A stretch of 64,000 nt of DNA from Sulfurisoma sp. (lineage in GTDB: Bacteria; Pseudomonadota; Gammaproteobacteria; Burkholderiales; Rhodocyclaceae): NCBI GenBank assembly GCA_030691075.1, contig JAUYFI010000085.1, positions 27,167 through 91,166 of the forward strand. Reading direction: 5' to 3'. The position numbers were made by a program, and so were the translations under genes. Positions 29,757 through 40,652 of the stretch are shown here, one piece after another (position 1 is the stretch's first letter; each line of letters starts with the position of its first letter). A model generated the notes under the pieces. That model was not told the origin of the DNA. It was given only the letters and a program-made list of their open reading frames with translations, and did not search any database.

Positions 29757-31021
29757 GGTCGAGGCAAGACAGATTCGAGCGCGAAAAGTTGCGCCACTTC
29801 CTCGCGGCGGCGCACGAGGTGGGTTGTGGCGCCGTCGACCAGCACCTCGGCGGCGCGCGGCCGGGTGTTGTAGTTGGAGCTCATGGCCATGCCGTAGGCG
29901 CCGGCCGAGAGGATGGCCAGCAGGTCGCCGGAGGCCAAGGCGAGTTCGCGGCCGTGGCCGAGGAAATCGCCGGACTCGCAGATGGGGCCGACGATTTCGT
30001 AACGCCTGGTCTCGGCCGCCGTGTCGCCAGCGCCGACTTTTTTCACCGGCACGATGTCGTGCCAGGCCTCGTAGAGCGCGGGGCGGGCCAGGTCGTTCAT
30101 CGCCGCGTCGACCACGGCGAAGTTCTTCTCCGCGCCGTGCTTGATTACCTCGACGCGGGTCAGCAGCAGGCCGGCGTTGCCGACCAGCGAGCGGCCGGGT
30201 TCGAACAGCAGCTTTTCCTTGCGCCCGGCGAGCACGGCAAGCAGCGGCGCCAGGTACTCGCTCGCGGTGGGCGCGGCTTCGTCGCGGTAGCGGATGCCCA
30301 TGCCGCCGCCGACGTCGATGTGCGAGAGCGCGATGCCCTCGCCGGCCAGCGCGTCGACCAGGCCGAGGATCTTCGCGGCGGCCTCGGCGGCGGGCGCGGG
30401 GTCGAGCAGTTGCGAGCCGATGTGGCAGTCGATGCCGCGGATTTCCAGGTGCGGCAGGTCGCGGGCGCGGCGATAGAGCGGCAGCGCCTCTTCGAAGGGA
30501 ATGCCGAACTTGGCGCTCTTGAGGCCGGTCGAGATGTAGGGATGGGTCTTGGGATCGACGTTCGGGTTGACCCGCAGCGAGATCGGCGCGCGCTTGCCCA
30601 GACTGCCCGCGACGTCGTCGAGCGTTTCCAGTTCCGCCGCCGATTCGACGTTGAAGCAGAGGATGCCGGCCGCCAGCGCGGCGCGCATTTCCGCGCGCGA
30701 CTTGCCGACGCCGGAGAACACGACCCTGGCCGGGTCGCCGCCGGCCGCCAGCACGCGGGCCAGTTCGCCGCCGGAGACGATGTCGAAGCCGGCGCCCAGT
30801 CGGGCGAAGACATCGAGGATGCCGAGGTTGGAGTTGGCCTTGACGGCGTAGCAGACGAGGGCGTCGCGACCTGCCAGCGCCTGGCGGTAGCCGTCGTAGG
30901 CAGCCGTCAGCGCGGCGCGCGAATAGACGTAGCAGGGCGTGCCGAACTGGCGCGCGACGGCGTCGAGGGCGACGTCCTCGATGTGCAGCGCGCCGCCGCC
31001 GTCGCGGTGAACGAGGCTCAT
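29753..31021 (-). CDS. lysA: Diaminopimelate decarboxylase
   Basis: YVYSRAALTAAYDGYRQAL, YAVKANSNLGILD, HIDVGGGMGIRY, GPICESGDFLGHGREL. Confidence 0.96.
   Translation of the reverse strand: MSLVHRDGGGALHIEDVALDAVARQFGTPCYVYSRAALTAAYDGYRQALAGRDALVCYAVKANSNLGILDVFARLGAGFDIVSGGELARVLAAGGDPARVVFSGVGKSRAEMRAALAAGILCFNVESAAELETLDDVAGSLGKRAPISLRVNPNVDPKTHPYISTGLKSAKFGIPFEEALPLYRRARDLPHLEIRGIDCHIGSQLLDPAPAAEAAAKILGLVDALAGEGIALSHIDVGGGMGIRYRDEAAPTASEYLAPLLAVLAGRKEKLLFEPGRSLVGNAGLLLTRVEVIKHGAEKNFAVVDAAMNDLARPALYEAWHDIVPVKKVGAGDTAAETRRYEIVGPICESGDFLGHGRELALASGDLLAILSAGAYGMAMSSNYNTRPRAAEVLVDGATTHLVRRREEVAQLFALESVLPRP
30018..30043 (-). repeat. Dispersed coding repeat A, copy in lysA
   Basis: gccgtgtcgccagcgccgactttttt; 23/23. 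Confidence 0.9.
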
Positions 31022-31173
31022 CGCGAGGCTCCGGGGGCGGTGCTACTATTGGCCGCCCCGGTGGGCGCCGCCGCGGGCTGCGGCGCGGCGGGTGGAGGCG
31101 GCAGGGTCAGCGGACCCTTGCTGCCGCAGGCGGAGAGCAGCAGCAGGCTGCCAAGAAACAGTACAGTGCGCAT
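31018..31173 (-). CDS. lptM: Small lipoprotein LptM (YifL-like)
   Basis: MRTVLFLGSLLLLSACGSKGPLTLPPPP; overlaps lysA start. Confidence 0.8.
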   Translation of the reverse strand: MRTVLFLGSLLLLSACGSKGPLTLPPPPAAPQPAAAPTGAANSSTAPGASR

Positions 31174-31218
31174 GGCGGTGCGAATCGGAAAAGACGGAAA
31201 TCCTAACATGGAGGCTGT

Positions 31219-31536
31219 GTGACCGATCACGAATTCAATGCCCGGGCGGACGCGATGCTGGCACGCATCGAGGCGGCGCTGGAGGCATGCGACATCGACT
31301 TCGATTTCGAGACCAAGCCCGGCGGCGTGCTCGAACTCGAGTTCGACAATGGCAGCAAGATCATCATCAATCGGCATTCGGCGGCGCGGGAAATCTGGGT
31401 GGCGGCGAAGTCGGGCGGCTATCATTTCCGCCCCGAGGGCGACACTTGGCGCGGTACGCGCGATGGGGAGGAACTGCTGGCCGCGATCGCGCGCTGCATG
31501 AGCGAGCAGAGCGGCGAGCGCGTGACCTTGAGTTAG
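31219..31536 (+). CDS. cyaY: Iron donor protein CyaY (frataxin)
   Basis: DFDFETKPGGVLELEFDNGSKIIINRHSAAREIWVAAKSGGYHF. Confidence 0.95.
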   Translation: MTDHEFNARADAMLARIEAALEACDIDFDFETKPGGVLELEFDNGSKIIINRHSAAREIWVAAKSGGYHFRPEGDTWRGTRDGEELLAAIARCMSEQSGERVTLS

Positions 31537-33914
31537 TTTTTCCTCGGCTCGACGATCTTCGGCTTGGCGTCCTGCACCGGCGCGGGTGCGGAAGGCGGCT
31601 TGACCGGCGCGGGCGCTTCCTCGGCCGGTGGCTCGGGAATGCTCTCGCGGTAGACGAATTCCGTGCCCGTGCCCTTGCCGCCGGGGTCGTGGGCGGTGAC
31701 CTGGGTCAGGCCCTCGGGCTTGTCGAGGTACGACTCGGGTATTCCGGCCAGCGCTTTTTCCATGTAGCCGATCCACATCGGCAGGGCGGCCGCGCCGCCG
31801 GTCTCGCCGTTGCCCAGCCGCCTGGGCTGATCGAAGCCGATCCAGGCGATACCGACAACGGTGGGCTGGTAGCCGCAGAACCAGGCATCGACGTAGTCAT
31901 TGGTGGTGCCGGTCTTGCCCGCAATGTCGGTGCGCTTGAGCGCCTGCGCCGCCTTGGTGGCCGTGCCGCGGCGAACGACGTCGTGCATCATGCTGTCCAT
32001 CAGCCAGGCGTTGCGGCCGTCGATGACGCGCAGGTTTTCGTCGCCGGCAACGGATGGCTGCGCCGCGGCCAGCACGTTGCCGCGGTCGTCTACGATCTGC
32101 TTGACGATGTAGGGCTCGACCTTGTAGCCGCCGTTGGCAAACACGGCGTAGCCGGTCAGTTGCTGCCACGGCGTGACCGAGCCGGCGCCGAGCGCCATGG
32201 TCAGGTAGGGCGGGTGCTTGTCGGCGTCGAAACCGAAGCGGGCGGCATAGTCCTGGGCGTAGTGCGTGCCGATGGCGCGCAGCAGGCGGATCGAGACCAT
32301 GTTTTTGGACTTGGCCAGTGCCGTGCGCAATGACATCGGCCCTTCGTACTTGCCGTCATAGTTCTTCGGCTCCCAGGCCTGGGAGCCGGTCTCCTCGGCG
32401 GAAATCGAGATGGGTTCGTCGGCGATGATCGAGGCCGGCGTGTAGCCCTTTTCGAGCGCGGCGGAATAGATGAAGGGCTTGAAGCTCGAGCCGGGCTGGC
32501 GCCATGCCTGCGTCACGTGGTTGAACTTGTTGCGGCCGAAATCGAAGCCGCCGACGAGGGCGCGGATGGCGCCGTCGACCGGGCTGGCCGCGACGAAGGC
32601 GGCCTCGACCTCGGGCAGCTGGACGACCTGCCAGGCACCTTTTTCATCTTTGTTGACCCGGATGATGGCGCCCCGCCGCAGGCGCTTGTTGGCGGGCGCC
32701 TTGTCGTCGATCATGCGCGCGGCGAACTTGAGGCCGTCGCCGGAGACTCTCAGCAGTTCGCCGCCGCGCAGGTAGGCGCGAACTTCCTTCGGGCTTGCGG
32801 CGAGTACCAGGGCAGGGCGGAGATCGTCGGCGTCATCGAAGTCCTGCAGAAGATCCTCGATGTCCTCGTCCTGGTCGGACTGGATACCGGCCATGTCGGC
32901 ATAGGCCTCGGCACCGCGGTAGCCATGACGACGGTCATAGTCCATCACGCCACGGCGCAATGCCGCATAGGCAGCCTGCTGGTCGGCCTTGGTGATGGTG
33001 GTGATCACGCGCAGGCCGTGGCTGTAGGCCTCCTCGGGAAAGCGCTCGACGACCATCTGCCGCGCCATCTCGGCGACGTGGTCGGCGGGCACGCCGAAGT
33101 CGTTGACGTCGCGCTTGACGTGGAGAGTCTCCTGCTGTGCCGTCTTCCAGATGGCATCGGTGAGATAGTCGAGATCGTGCATCCGCCGCAGCACGTAGAG
33201 CTGGCGCAGCCGGGCGCGCTTGGGGTTGGCCACGGGATTGAAGGCCGAGGGCGCCTTGGGCAGGCCCGCCAGCATGGCCGCCTCGGCGACCGTCAGACTG
33301 GCGAGCGGCTTGCCGAAATAAATCTGCGAAGCCGCCGAGAAGCCGTAGGCGCGCTGACCGAGGTATATCTGATTGATATAAAGCTCGAGTATTTCGTCCT
33401 TTGTCAGGTTGTTCTCGATTTTGAACGCGAGCAAGGCCTCGTAGAGTTTGCGCGTCAGGGTCTTCTCGGTCGAAAGGAAGAAGTTGCGCGCCACCTGCAT
33501 CGTGATGGTCGAGGCGCCCTGCCGCTTGCCACCGCTGACAAAATTGGAATACGCCGCGCGCAGGACACCGATGGTATCGATACCGGGATGCTGATAGAAG
33601 CGTTCGTCCTCCGCCGCCAGAATGGCCTGCTTCATCACCGGGGGAACGTCCTGGATGCGCACGAAATTGCGCCGTTCCTCGCCGAATTCGCCGATCATGT
33701 GGCCGTCGGCGGTGTAGATGCGCAAGGGGATGCGGGGGCGGTAGTCGGTCAGCACCTCGAGCGAGGGCAGTTGCGGATAGGCGAGGATGAGAACGATGCC
33801 CGCCAGCGACAGGGTGATGAAGATCAGGCCCAGCAGCGCAAGCAGCGGGTAAACCACCCAGCGCAGCGGTGCCGGCATGGGAGGGAACGGTGGTAACCGA
33901 GGGGGAAGCATCAT
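31533..33914 (-). CDS. mrcA: Penicillin-binding protein 1A
   Basis: AILAAEDERFYQHPGIDTIGVLRAAYSN, GASTITMQVARNFFLS, GKTGTTNDYVDAWFCGY. Confidence 0.96.
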   Translation of the reverse strand: MMLPPRLPPFPPMPAPLRWVVYPLLALLGLIFITLSLAGIVLILAYPQLPSLEVLTDYRPRIPLRIYTADGHMIGEFGEERRNFVRIQDVPPVMKQAILAAEDERFYQHPGIDTIGVLRAAYSNFVSGGKRQGASTITMQVARNFFLSTEKTLTRKLYEALLAFKIENNLTKDEILELYINQIYLGQRAYGFSAASQIYFGKPLASLTVAEAAMLAGLPKAPSAFNPVANPKRARLRQLYVLRRMHDLDYLTDAIWKTAQQETLHVKRDVNDFGVPADHVAEMARQMVVERFPEEAYSHGLRVITTITKADQQAAYAALRRGVMDYDRRHGYRGAEAYADMAGIQSDQDEDIEDLLQDFDDADDLRPALVLAASPKEVRAYLRGGELLRVSGDGLKFAARMIDDKAPANKRLRRGAIIRVNKDEKGAWQVVQLPEVEAAFVAASPVDGAIRALVGGFDFGRNKFNHVTQAWRQPGSSFKPFIYSAALEKGYTPASIIADEPISISAEETGSQAWEPKNYDGKYEGPMSLRTALAKSKNMVSIRLLRAIGTHYAQDYAARFGFDADKHPPYLTMALGAGSVTPWQQLTGYAVFANGGYKVEPYIVKQIVDDRGNVLAAAQPSVAGDENLRVIDGRNAWLMDSMMHDVVRRGTATKAAQALKRTDIAGKTGTTNDYVDAWFCGYQPTVVGIAWIGFDQPRRLGNGETGGAAALPMWIGYMEKALAGIPESYLDKPEGLTQVTAHDPGGKGTGTEFVYRESIPEPPAEEAPAPVKPPSAPAPVQDAKPKIVEPRKN

Positions 33915-34062
33915 GGGGTGCCAAATTATAGCTGTGCCGGCGGAAAGGCCTCCCGGAAAGTCGTCTCAAAGATTTTGCTTTACAGCCGTTATAGTTGCTG
34001 CTAGCATCTAAAGTAGATTATCCATAGTTGTCCTAACCTCAAGTTAAAAAAGGGAAAAGTTC

Positions 34063-35142
34063 TTGCAGATCGACCTCTCGATCTTCAACCCCAAGGCGCG
34101 ACCCCTGATCGGACTGGATGTCAGTTCGTCGTCAGTGAAGATGGTCGAGCTGGCCGATGCCGGCAAGGGTGAGTGGCGCGTCGAGCGCTATGCAATCGAG
34201 CCGCTGCCCAGGGATGCAGTGGTTGACGGCAATATCGCCAACATGGATGCGACCAGCGAAGCCATACGCCGCTGCTGGCAGCGCCTGGGGACTTCGACAA
34301 AGTATGTCGCGATGGCGCTGCCGACCGCGGCGGCGATCACCAAGAAGATTATTCTGCCCGGCAATCTGCGAGAGGCCGAGATGGAAGTGCAGGTCGAGTC
34401 GGAGGCCAATCAGTACATTCCCTTCGCGCTGGAGGAGGTGAACCTCGATTTCCGGGTGATCGGACCGGCGCCCTCAAGCCCCGATGAAGTCGAGGTGCTG
34501 ATCGCGGCGTCGCGCAAGGAAAAGGTCGAGGATCGCGTGGCCTGTGCCGAGAGCGCGGAGTTGAAGCCCGTCGTCATGGATATCGAGGCCTATGCGGCCC
34601 AGGCGGCCTATGAGCTGGTTGTGGCGCAGTTGCCGGGGGGCGGCAAGGATCAAAATATCGCGCTGGTCGATATTGGCGCCAACGCGATGAAAGTCACGAT
34701 CATGCGCGAGGATCAGCCGATCTACACGCGGGAGCAGGCTTTTGGCGGGGGACTGCTGACGCAGGACATCATGCGGGCCTATGGCATGAGCGCGGACGAG
34801 GCCGAGAACCTCAAGCGCTCGGGCGCGGGGCCGGACAACTACCAGGCGGAACTACTCCAACCCTTCCTCGAGAATCTGGCGCTCGAGGTTTCGCGGGCAT
34901 TGCAGTTCTTCTTTAGCTCGACGCAACATAGCGAAGTCCAACAGATTGTGCTGTCGGGGGGGTGTGCCACTACTCCGGGAATCGACGAGATCGTCGGTAC
35001 CCGCACCGAGATCAATGCCATCGTGGCCAATCCATTTGCGGGAATGACGCCCTCGCCGCGAATTCGGGCCAAGCAACTCGCGGCCGATGCTCCATCCCTG
35101 ATGGTGGCTTGCGGACTCGCGCTGCGGAGGTTCGATCAGTGA
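34063..35142 (+). CDS. pilM: Type IV pilus assembly protein PilM (TTG start)
   Basis: RPLIGLDVSSSSVKMVELA, IALVDIGANAMKVTIM; divergent from PBP1A. Confidence 0.96.
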   Translation: MQIDLSIFNPKARPLIGLDVSSSSVKMVELADAGKGEWRVERYAIEPLPRDAVVDGNIANMDATSEAIRRCWQRLGTSTKYVAMALPTAAAITKKIILPGNLREAEMEVQVESEANQYIPFALEEVNLDFRVIGPAPSSPDEVEVLIAASRKEKVEDRVACAESAELKPVVMDIEAYAAQAAYELVVAQLPGGGKDQNIALVDIGANAMKVTIMREDQPIYTREQAFGGGLLTQDIMRAYGMSADEAENLKRSGAGPDNYQAELLQPFLENLALEVSRALQFFFSSTQHSEVQQIVLSGGCATTPGIDEIVGTRTEINAIVANPFAGMTPSPRIRAKQLAADAPSLMVACGLALRRFDQ

Positions 35143-35726
35143 TCCGCGTCAACCTGCTCCCCCATCGCGAAGAAAAGCGCAAGGCGCGGCGCACACAGTT
35201 CTACGCGATGTCCGGCATGGTGGTCGTGCTGGCGGCCTTGATCTGGCTCTTTGGTTTTCTCACCATCGGTCGCTGGATCGGGACGCAGGACGAGAAGAAT
35301 GAATTCCTCAAGAAGGAAATCGAAGTTCTTGACAAAGACATCGCCGAGATCAAGCGCCTGAAGGAGCAAACCGAGACGATGTTGGCGCGCAACCGCGTAA
35401 TCGAGTCGCTCCAGGCGACACGTTCCGAGGCGGTACACCTATTCACCGAACTTGCCCGGCAGGTGCCGGAAGGGATTTACCTCCGCAGCGTCAAGCAGAC
35501 AGGGCGAAAAATTGCACTCAATGGATTCGCCCAGGCGAATGCACGAGTTTCAGAGTTGATGCAGAAGCTTGATGCGTCTCCGTTGCTCGAGCGTCCGGTC
35601 CTCATTGAAATAAGGTCGGCGGCGGTAGGCGGAAGACGCCTGAGCGAATTCAACCTGACTATCGATATTACGCAGCAGACGGCGACAACCGACAAGAAGG
35701 ATGTCAAGGCTGGAGTCAAGTCGTGA
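35139..35726 (+). CDS. pilN: Type IV pilus assembly protein PilN (GTG start)
   Basis: IRVNLLPHREEKRKARRTQFY. Confidence 0.95.
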   Translation: MIRVNLLPHREEKRKARRTQFYAMSGMVVVLAALIWLFGFLTIGRWIGTQDEKNEFLKKEIEVLDKDIAEIKRLKEQTETMLARNRVIESLQATRSEAVHLFTELARQVPEGIYLRSVKQTGRKIALNGFAQANARVSELMQKLDASPLLERPVLIEIRSAAVGGRRLSEFNLTIDITQQTATTDKKDVKAGVKS

Positions 35727-36400
35727 AAAAGATTTCCGCTCCGAAAATTGCGCTCAAGGTGCCCAAGGTCGATTTCCAAGCCTTGGCGAGCGACTTCAAG
35801 ACTCTGGATCCAAAGGATCCCGGTCTTTGGCCGATCGCACCGAAAGTGGTTATTTTGACCGGTCTCTTCGTTGGTCTTCTGGCGGCCGAGGCCTGGTTTG
35901 GTTGGCGTGCCCAGTATGAAGAACTCGAGCAGAAGCAGAAGCAGGAGCAGAGTCTCAAGGATGATTGGCTAGGCAAGAAAAAGCAAGCGGTGAATCTGGA
36001 TGCCCACCGCAAGCAATTGGCCGAAATAGACCAGAAGTTCGGCGCACTGCTCAAGCAACTCCCGAACAAGACGGAAATGGAGTCGCTGCTCATCGACATC
36101 AACCAGGCGGGCTTGGGTCGTGGCCTGCAGTTCGAGATATTCAGACCCGGCGGCGAATCGCGTCGTGACTTCTATGCCGAACTGCCCGTTTCGCTGAAAC
36201 TGACCGGGAACTACCATGATCTTGGCGCTTTTGCCGGTGACATCGCCCGGCTATCGCGCATCGTGACCCTCAACGAAATCAGTCTCGTGCCAGGGAAGGA
36301 TAATGTCATGACCATGGATACCGTGGCGAAGACCTTCCGTTATCTCGATGAGCAAGAACTCGCAGCAGTGAAAAAAGCTCAGCAGGGAGCGAAGAAATGA
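35723..36400 (+). CDS. pilO: Type IV pilus assembly protein PilO
   Basis: LLKQLPNKTEMESLLIDINQAGLGRGLQFEIFRPG. Confidence 0.95.
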   Translation: MKKISAPKIALKVPKVDFQALASDFKTLDPKDPGLWPIAPKVVILTGLFVGLLAAEAWFGWRAQYEELEQKQKQEQSLKDDWLGKKKQAVNLDAHRKQLAEIDQKFGALLKQLPNKTEMESLLIDINQAGLGRGLQFEIFRPGGESRRDFYAELPVSLKLTGNYHDLGAFAGDIARLSRIVTLNEISLVPGKDNVMTMDTVAKTFRYLDEQELAAVKKAQQGAKK

Positions 36401-36939
36401 CATGGCTTTCGCGCCTTCTCCTGCTTGCCAGCCTTCTCCTGCTTGCCGCTTGTGCCGCCGAGGAGTATCAGGACATCAAGGAGTGGATGCGTGAGTCCTC
36501 CGCGGACATGAAAGGCAATGTTCCTCCCCTGCCCGAGTTGAAGGCTTTCCCCGTGGTGGCCTATGATGGCAGCACTTTGGTGGACCCTTTTAGTGGCAAC
36601 AAGGTCGTCCCTGAGCGTAGCATGGCGGCCGGGGGAAAGACTCCCGATTTCGATCGACCAAAAGAGCCGTTGGAGGCTTACCCGCTTGAGTCGCTCAAGC
36701 TTGCCGGAATCATCCTCCCGGGTGTCGGCAACACCAAGACGGCTTATGCCCTGATCCGCTCGAATGACGGACTTAGCTATGTCGTGGTGGGCTCCCATCT
36801 CGGCCAGAACTTCGGCGTAGTGACGGCCATTACCGCCAGCGACGTCAAAATCAAGGAAACCGTCAAGGATCCGACGGGGCAGACGGCCGACTGGGTCGAT
36901 CGCCCGGTCAGTCTTTACCTGGAGGGTGCAAAGAAATGA
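36397..36939 (+). CDS. pilP: Type IV pilus assembly lipoprotein PilP
   Basis: LLLLAACAAEEYQDIKEWM, LESLKLAGIILPGVGNTKTAYALI. Confidence 0.95.
   Translation: MTWLSRLLLLASLLLLAACAAEEYQDIKEWMRESSADMKGNVPPLPELKAFPVVAYDGSTLVDPFSGNKVVPERSMAAGGKTPDFDRPKEPLEAYPLESLKLAGIILPGVGNTKTAYALIRSNDGLSYVVVGSHLGQNFGVVTAITASDVKIKETVKDPTGQTADWVDRPVSLYLEGAKK
36413..36448 (+). repeat. pilP: 18-nt tandem duplication (gccttctcctgcttgcca x2) in pilP signal peptide
   Basis: Two adjacent 18-mers with one mismatch; encodes LLLLAS LLLLAA. Confidence 0.85.
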
Positions 36940-38999
36940 GCCCGATGACCAAGACTTTTAATTTTTTGGCGCGTGCCATGCTCGCGTTGCATCTCTTCCC
37001 GCTGATCGCAATTGCCCAGCCGAGCGGGAACAGCATCGACACCCTGCAGATTGGCCAGCATGACGGGATGACGGTGGTGAAAATTGGCCTGCGCCAGGCA
37101 CTGACGGCGCCCCCCTCCAGTTTTTCCGTTGCCGACCCAGCCCGCATCGTCTTCGATTTTCCCCAGGCCAGCAACAGCCTTGGCCGCAATGTGCAACAGG
37201 CCGATCAGGGTGAGCTCCGCAGCGTCAATATCGTTCAGGCCGGCGATCGTACCCGCATGGTGCTCAACCTCAAGAAAATGACGCCTTTCGAGACGCGCCT
37301 GGAGGGTGGCTTTGTTCTCGTCACGCTGCAATCTTCGATGCCGCCGACCGCTGCCGCGCCGGCGGCGGACAAGCCGGCGCAGCATTTCCCCGAGGTAAAG
37401 GGGAGGGTTGCCGACGAGCATTTCATCCGCGACATTACTTTCCGTCGCGGCCCCGCCGGGGATGGCGTCATCGCGGTGGATCTGGCCGACACCAACACGG
37501 GCATCGACGTGCGCCAGCAGGGAACCAGTCTGATTGTCGACTTCCAGAAAACCCAATTGCCCGAGCGTCTGCGTCGCAAGCTGGATGTCATGGATTTCGC
37601 GACGCCGGTGGCTACGGTGGCGACAACCACGGTCGGCGAAAACGTGCGGGTGACCATCACGCCGACCGGCCTGTGGGAGCACGCCGCCTACCAGACCGAC
37701 AATCAGTTCGTGGTTCAGGTCAAGCCGGTCAAGGATGACCCGAACAAGCTGTTTCAGGGCACGCAGCAGCGTGGCTTCCAGGGCGAGAAGATTTCGTTGA
37801 ATTTCCAGAATGTTGCCGTACGCGAATTGCTGCATGTTTTCGCGGATATTACTGGCTTCAACATCGTTGTTGCCGACAACGTGGCCGGCAACGTGTCGCT
37901 GCGGCTCAACGACGTACCGTGGGACCAGGCGCTGGAAATCGTGATGCAGCAGCAGAACCTGGCGATGCGCAAGAACGGCAATGTTCTTCAGATTGCTCGT
38001 GCCGCGGAACTCACCCGGCAGGAAGAGGATGCCCTCAAGGCCAAGCAGGCGCTCATCGACCTGGAATCCACCAAGACCGAAAGTTTCCAGGTCAACTACC
38101 AGAAAGCCGACGCGATATCCAAGCTGTTGACCGATTCGAAGCAACCGGTGCTGTCGAAGCGTGGAACCGCCGTGGTGGATCCCTATACAAACCGCATTTT
38201 CGTGACGGATACCCCGAGCCGCCTGAATGATGTACGGCAGTTGATCGGCGCCATCGACATTCCAGCCCGCCAGGTGCTTATCGAAGCCAAATTTGTTCAG
38301 GCGAGCAAGACATTCAGCGAGGCTCTGGGCGCACGATTGAGTTTCACCAACACCAAGGATACATTCCTGCGCCGCGGCGATCCATCGGTGCTTCTGGCGA
38401 ATGCCGCCAACCCCATGTCATTCTCTCCCGGGATTCCCGGGGGCAACACGCTCAGGTTCGCACTCTTCAACGCCGACGCGACGCGCATCATTAATCTCGA
38501 GCTGCAGGCATCTGAACAGGATGCTCGCGCCAAGACCATATCGAGCCCGCGGGTCGTCGCCGAGAACAATAGCAGCGCGAAAATTTCCGATGGCACGACT
38601 TTCTACATGACGATCCCAGCATCGGGCAATACGGCGGCGAGTTCCACGACCATTGATGCCTCCCTCAGTCTGACCGTGACGCCGCAGATCACGCCCGATG
38701 GCAAGGTCAAGATGAAACTGGCTGTGGCCAAAAAATCCCTGGCTGGCGCACCGACCGCGCAGGGAGTCAACGTTCGCAACTCGGAAGTGACGACCGATGC
38801 AACCGTGGATAACGGCGGCACCTTGATCCTCGGTGGAGTTACGGTGGCAGAATCAGGCGAGTCGGTCGACAAAGTTCCCGTTCTGGGCGATATCCCGATT
38901 ATCGGCGCACTCTTCCGCTCCAAGACCGCGACTGCCTCCGACAGCGAACTTCTGGTTTTCATCACGCCGCGCATTCTCGATCCAAAGTTGTCGTTCTGA
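36936..38999 (+). CDS. pilQ: Type IV pilus secretin PilQ
   Basis: AMIN-type N-term; [52 protein letters not shown]; secretin C-term. Confidence 0.97.
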   Translation: MSPMTKTFNFLARAMLALHLFPLIAIAQPSGNSIDTLQIGQHDGMTVVKIGLRQALTAPPSSFSVADPARIVFDFPQASNSLGRNVQQADQGELRSVNIVQAGDRTRMVLNLKKMTPFETRLEGGFVLVTLQSSMPPTAAAPAADKPAQHFPEVKGRVADEHFIRDITFRRGPAGDGVIAVDLADTNTGIDVRQQGTSLIVDFQKTQLPERLRRKLDVMDFATPVATVATTTVGENVRVTITPTGLWEHAAYQTDNQFVVQVKPVKDDPNKLFQGTQQRGFQGEKISLNFQNVAVRELLHVFADITGFNIVVADNVAGNVSLRLNDVPWDQALEIVMQQQNLAMRKNGNVLQIARAAELTRQEEDALKAKQALIDLESTKTESFQVNYQKADAISKLLTDSKQPVLSKRGTAVVDPYTNRIFVTDTPSRLNDVRQLIGAIDIPARQVLIEAKFVQASKTFSEALGARLSFTNTKDTFLRRGDPSVLLANAANPMSFSPGIPGGNTLRFALFNADATRIINLELQASEQDARAKTISSPRVVAENNSSAKISDGTTFYMTIPASGNTAASSTTIDASLSLTVTPQITPDGKVKMKLAVAKKSLAGAPTAQGVNVRNSEVTTDATVDNGGTLILGGVTVAESGESVDKVPVLGDIPIIGALFRSKTATASDSELLVFITPRILDPKLSF

Positions 39000-39042
39000 T
39001 TCATTCGTTCCTCCGCATTGCCCAGTTATCTGTCGGGGCGCG

Positions 39043-39573
39043 ATGACCGCCTGCCGAAATCTTTGCCTTGTCGGCATGATGGGTGCCGGCAAGACCACGG
39101 TCGGTCGGCAGTTGGCCAAGAAGCTCGGTCGACGTTTCGTCGATGCGGATCACGAGATCGAGGCGCAAACCGGAGTGAGCATCCCGACCATATTCGAGAT
39201 CGAGGGTGAGGCGGGCTTCCGCAGACGAGAAGCCGAGACTATCGAAGCGCTGACGCGGGAAAGCGGCCTGGTGCTGGCCACCGGCGGTGGCGCGGTGCTC
39301 GATCCCGCCAACAGGCGCAGGCTCGGGGAATCGGGCTTGGTCGTCTACCTGCGTGTGCTACCCTTGGCGCTTTACGAACGCACTCGGCACGACCGCAACC
39401 GTCCGCTGCTGCAGGTTGCCGACCCACTGGCTAAACTCGAAGAACTCTTTGCCCAGCGCGACCCGCTTTACCGCGAGGTTGCGGACGTGGTGGTCGACAC
39501 GGCGGCCAGCGGTGGGGTTGGCAGTCTGGTGCGTTTTATCGAACAGGAAATACGGAAGCAATGCGAACCCTGA
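39043..39573 (+). CDS. aroK: Shikimate kinase
   Basis: [35 protein letters not shown]. Confidence 0.96.
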   Translation: MTACRNLCLVGMMGAGKTTVGRQLAKKLGRRFVDADHEIEAQTGVSIPTIFEIEGEAGFRRREAETIEALTRESGLVLATGGGAVLDPANRRRLGESGLVVYLRVLPLALYERTRHDRNRPLLQVADPLAKLEELFAQRDPLYREVADVVVDTAASGGVGSLVRFIEQEIRKQCEP

Positions 39574-40652
39574 ACGTTGCGCTCGGCGCGCGTGCCTATC
39601 CCATCCACATCGGTCCCGGACTGCTGCAAAGGGTTGACCTCGTTGCTGCTCACCTGCGTACGCCGCGGGTCACGATTGTTTCCAACACCGTTGTCGCGCC
39701 CCTATATCTGGATGCCTTTGTCGCTAGCCTGGAAAAAGCCGGCATTGGCGTGACGCCGATCGTGTTGCCCGACGGCGAGGCTCACAAGAACGCCGCGACC
39801 CTCGACACCATTTACGATCACCTGCTGGCCGAGCGTTGCGACCGGACAATGACCGTCGTGGCGTTGGGCGGTGGCGTGATCGGCGACCTCGCCGGCTATG
39901 CCGCCGCGACTTATCAGCGCGGCGTGCCCTTCATCCAGGTGCCGACGACTCTGCTGGCCCAAGTGGATTCTTCCGTCGGCGGCAAGACCGGCATCAACCA
40001 TCCGCGCGGCAAGAACATGATCGGCGCCTTCTGGCAGCCGCAACTGGTGCTGGCCGACACCGACACCCTCAAGACTTTGCCGGACCGGGAACTGTCGGCG
40101 GGATTGGCCGAAGTGATCAAGTATGGCTTGATCCGCGACCTGCCTTTTCTCGACTGGCTCGAGGCCAACATGGATCGCCTGCTGGCGCGGGAAGCAGACG
40201 CCCTGTCCCACGCCATCGAGCGCTCCTGCGCCAACAAGGCCGAGGTGGTCGCCGCCGATGAGCTCGAAATGGCAAAGGAGGGTGGCCGCGCCCTGCTCAA
40301 TCTCGGACACACCTTCGGCCACGCCATCGAGACCGGCGTCGGTTACGGCGAGTGGCTACACGGTGAGGCGGTGGCTGCCGGTACGGTGATGGCAGCCGAC
40401 CTGTCGCGCCGTTTGGGCTGGCTTTCCCGTGATGACTTCGAGCGAGCCGTCGCGTTGCTGGCGAAAGCTGGCTTGCCCACCCGAAGCCCCGAGTTGGGCA
40501 CCGACCGTTATCTCGACCTGATGTCTCACGACAAGAAAGTCATCGCCGGACGTCTGCGCCTGGTGCTACTGAAGCGTCTCGGCGAGGCCGTGACCTACGG
40601 CGAGGCAGCGCCGGGCGATATCCGTGCCGCCATCGAGTCCTGTTGTGGTTGA
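39561..40652 (+). CDS. aroB: 3-dehydroquinate synthase
   Basis: [47 protein letters not shown]. Confidence 0.97.
   Translation: MRTLNVALGARAYPIHIGPGLLQRVDLVAAHLRTPRVTIVSNTVVAPLYLDAFVASLEKAGIGVTPIVLPDGEAHKNAATLDTIYDHLLAERCDRTMTVVALGGGVIGDLAGYAAATYQRGVPFIQVPTTLLAQVDSSVGGKTGINHPRGKNMIGAFWQPQLVLADTDTLKTLPDRELSAGLAEVIKYGLIRDLPFLDWLEANMDRLLAREADALSHAIERSCANKAEVVAADELEMAKEGGRALLNLGHTFGHAIETGVGYGEWLHGEAVAAGTVMAADLSRRLGWLSRDDFERAVALLAKAGLPTRSPELGTDRYLDLMSHDKKVIAGRLRLVLLKRLGEAVTYGEAAPGDIRAAIESCCG

Noticed and set aside
26205-29873. 1222-aa plus-strand ORF opposite the RND permease/adaptor and similar very long antisense ORFs (5426-7270, 42506-44536, 47709-49964, 57900-60824)
   Set aside because: Shadow ORFs in GC-rich DNA: low-complexity His/Arg/Asp-rich translations exactly opposite well-supported genes
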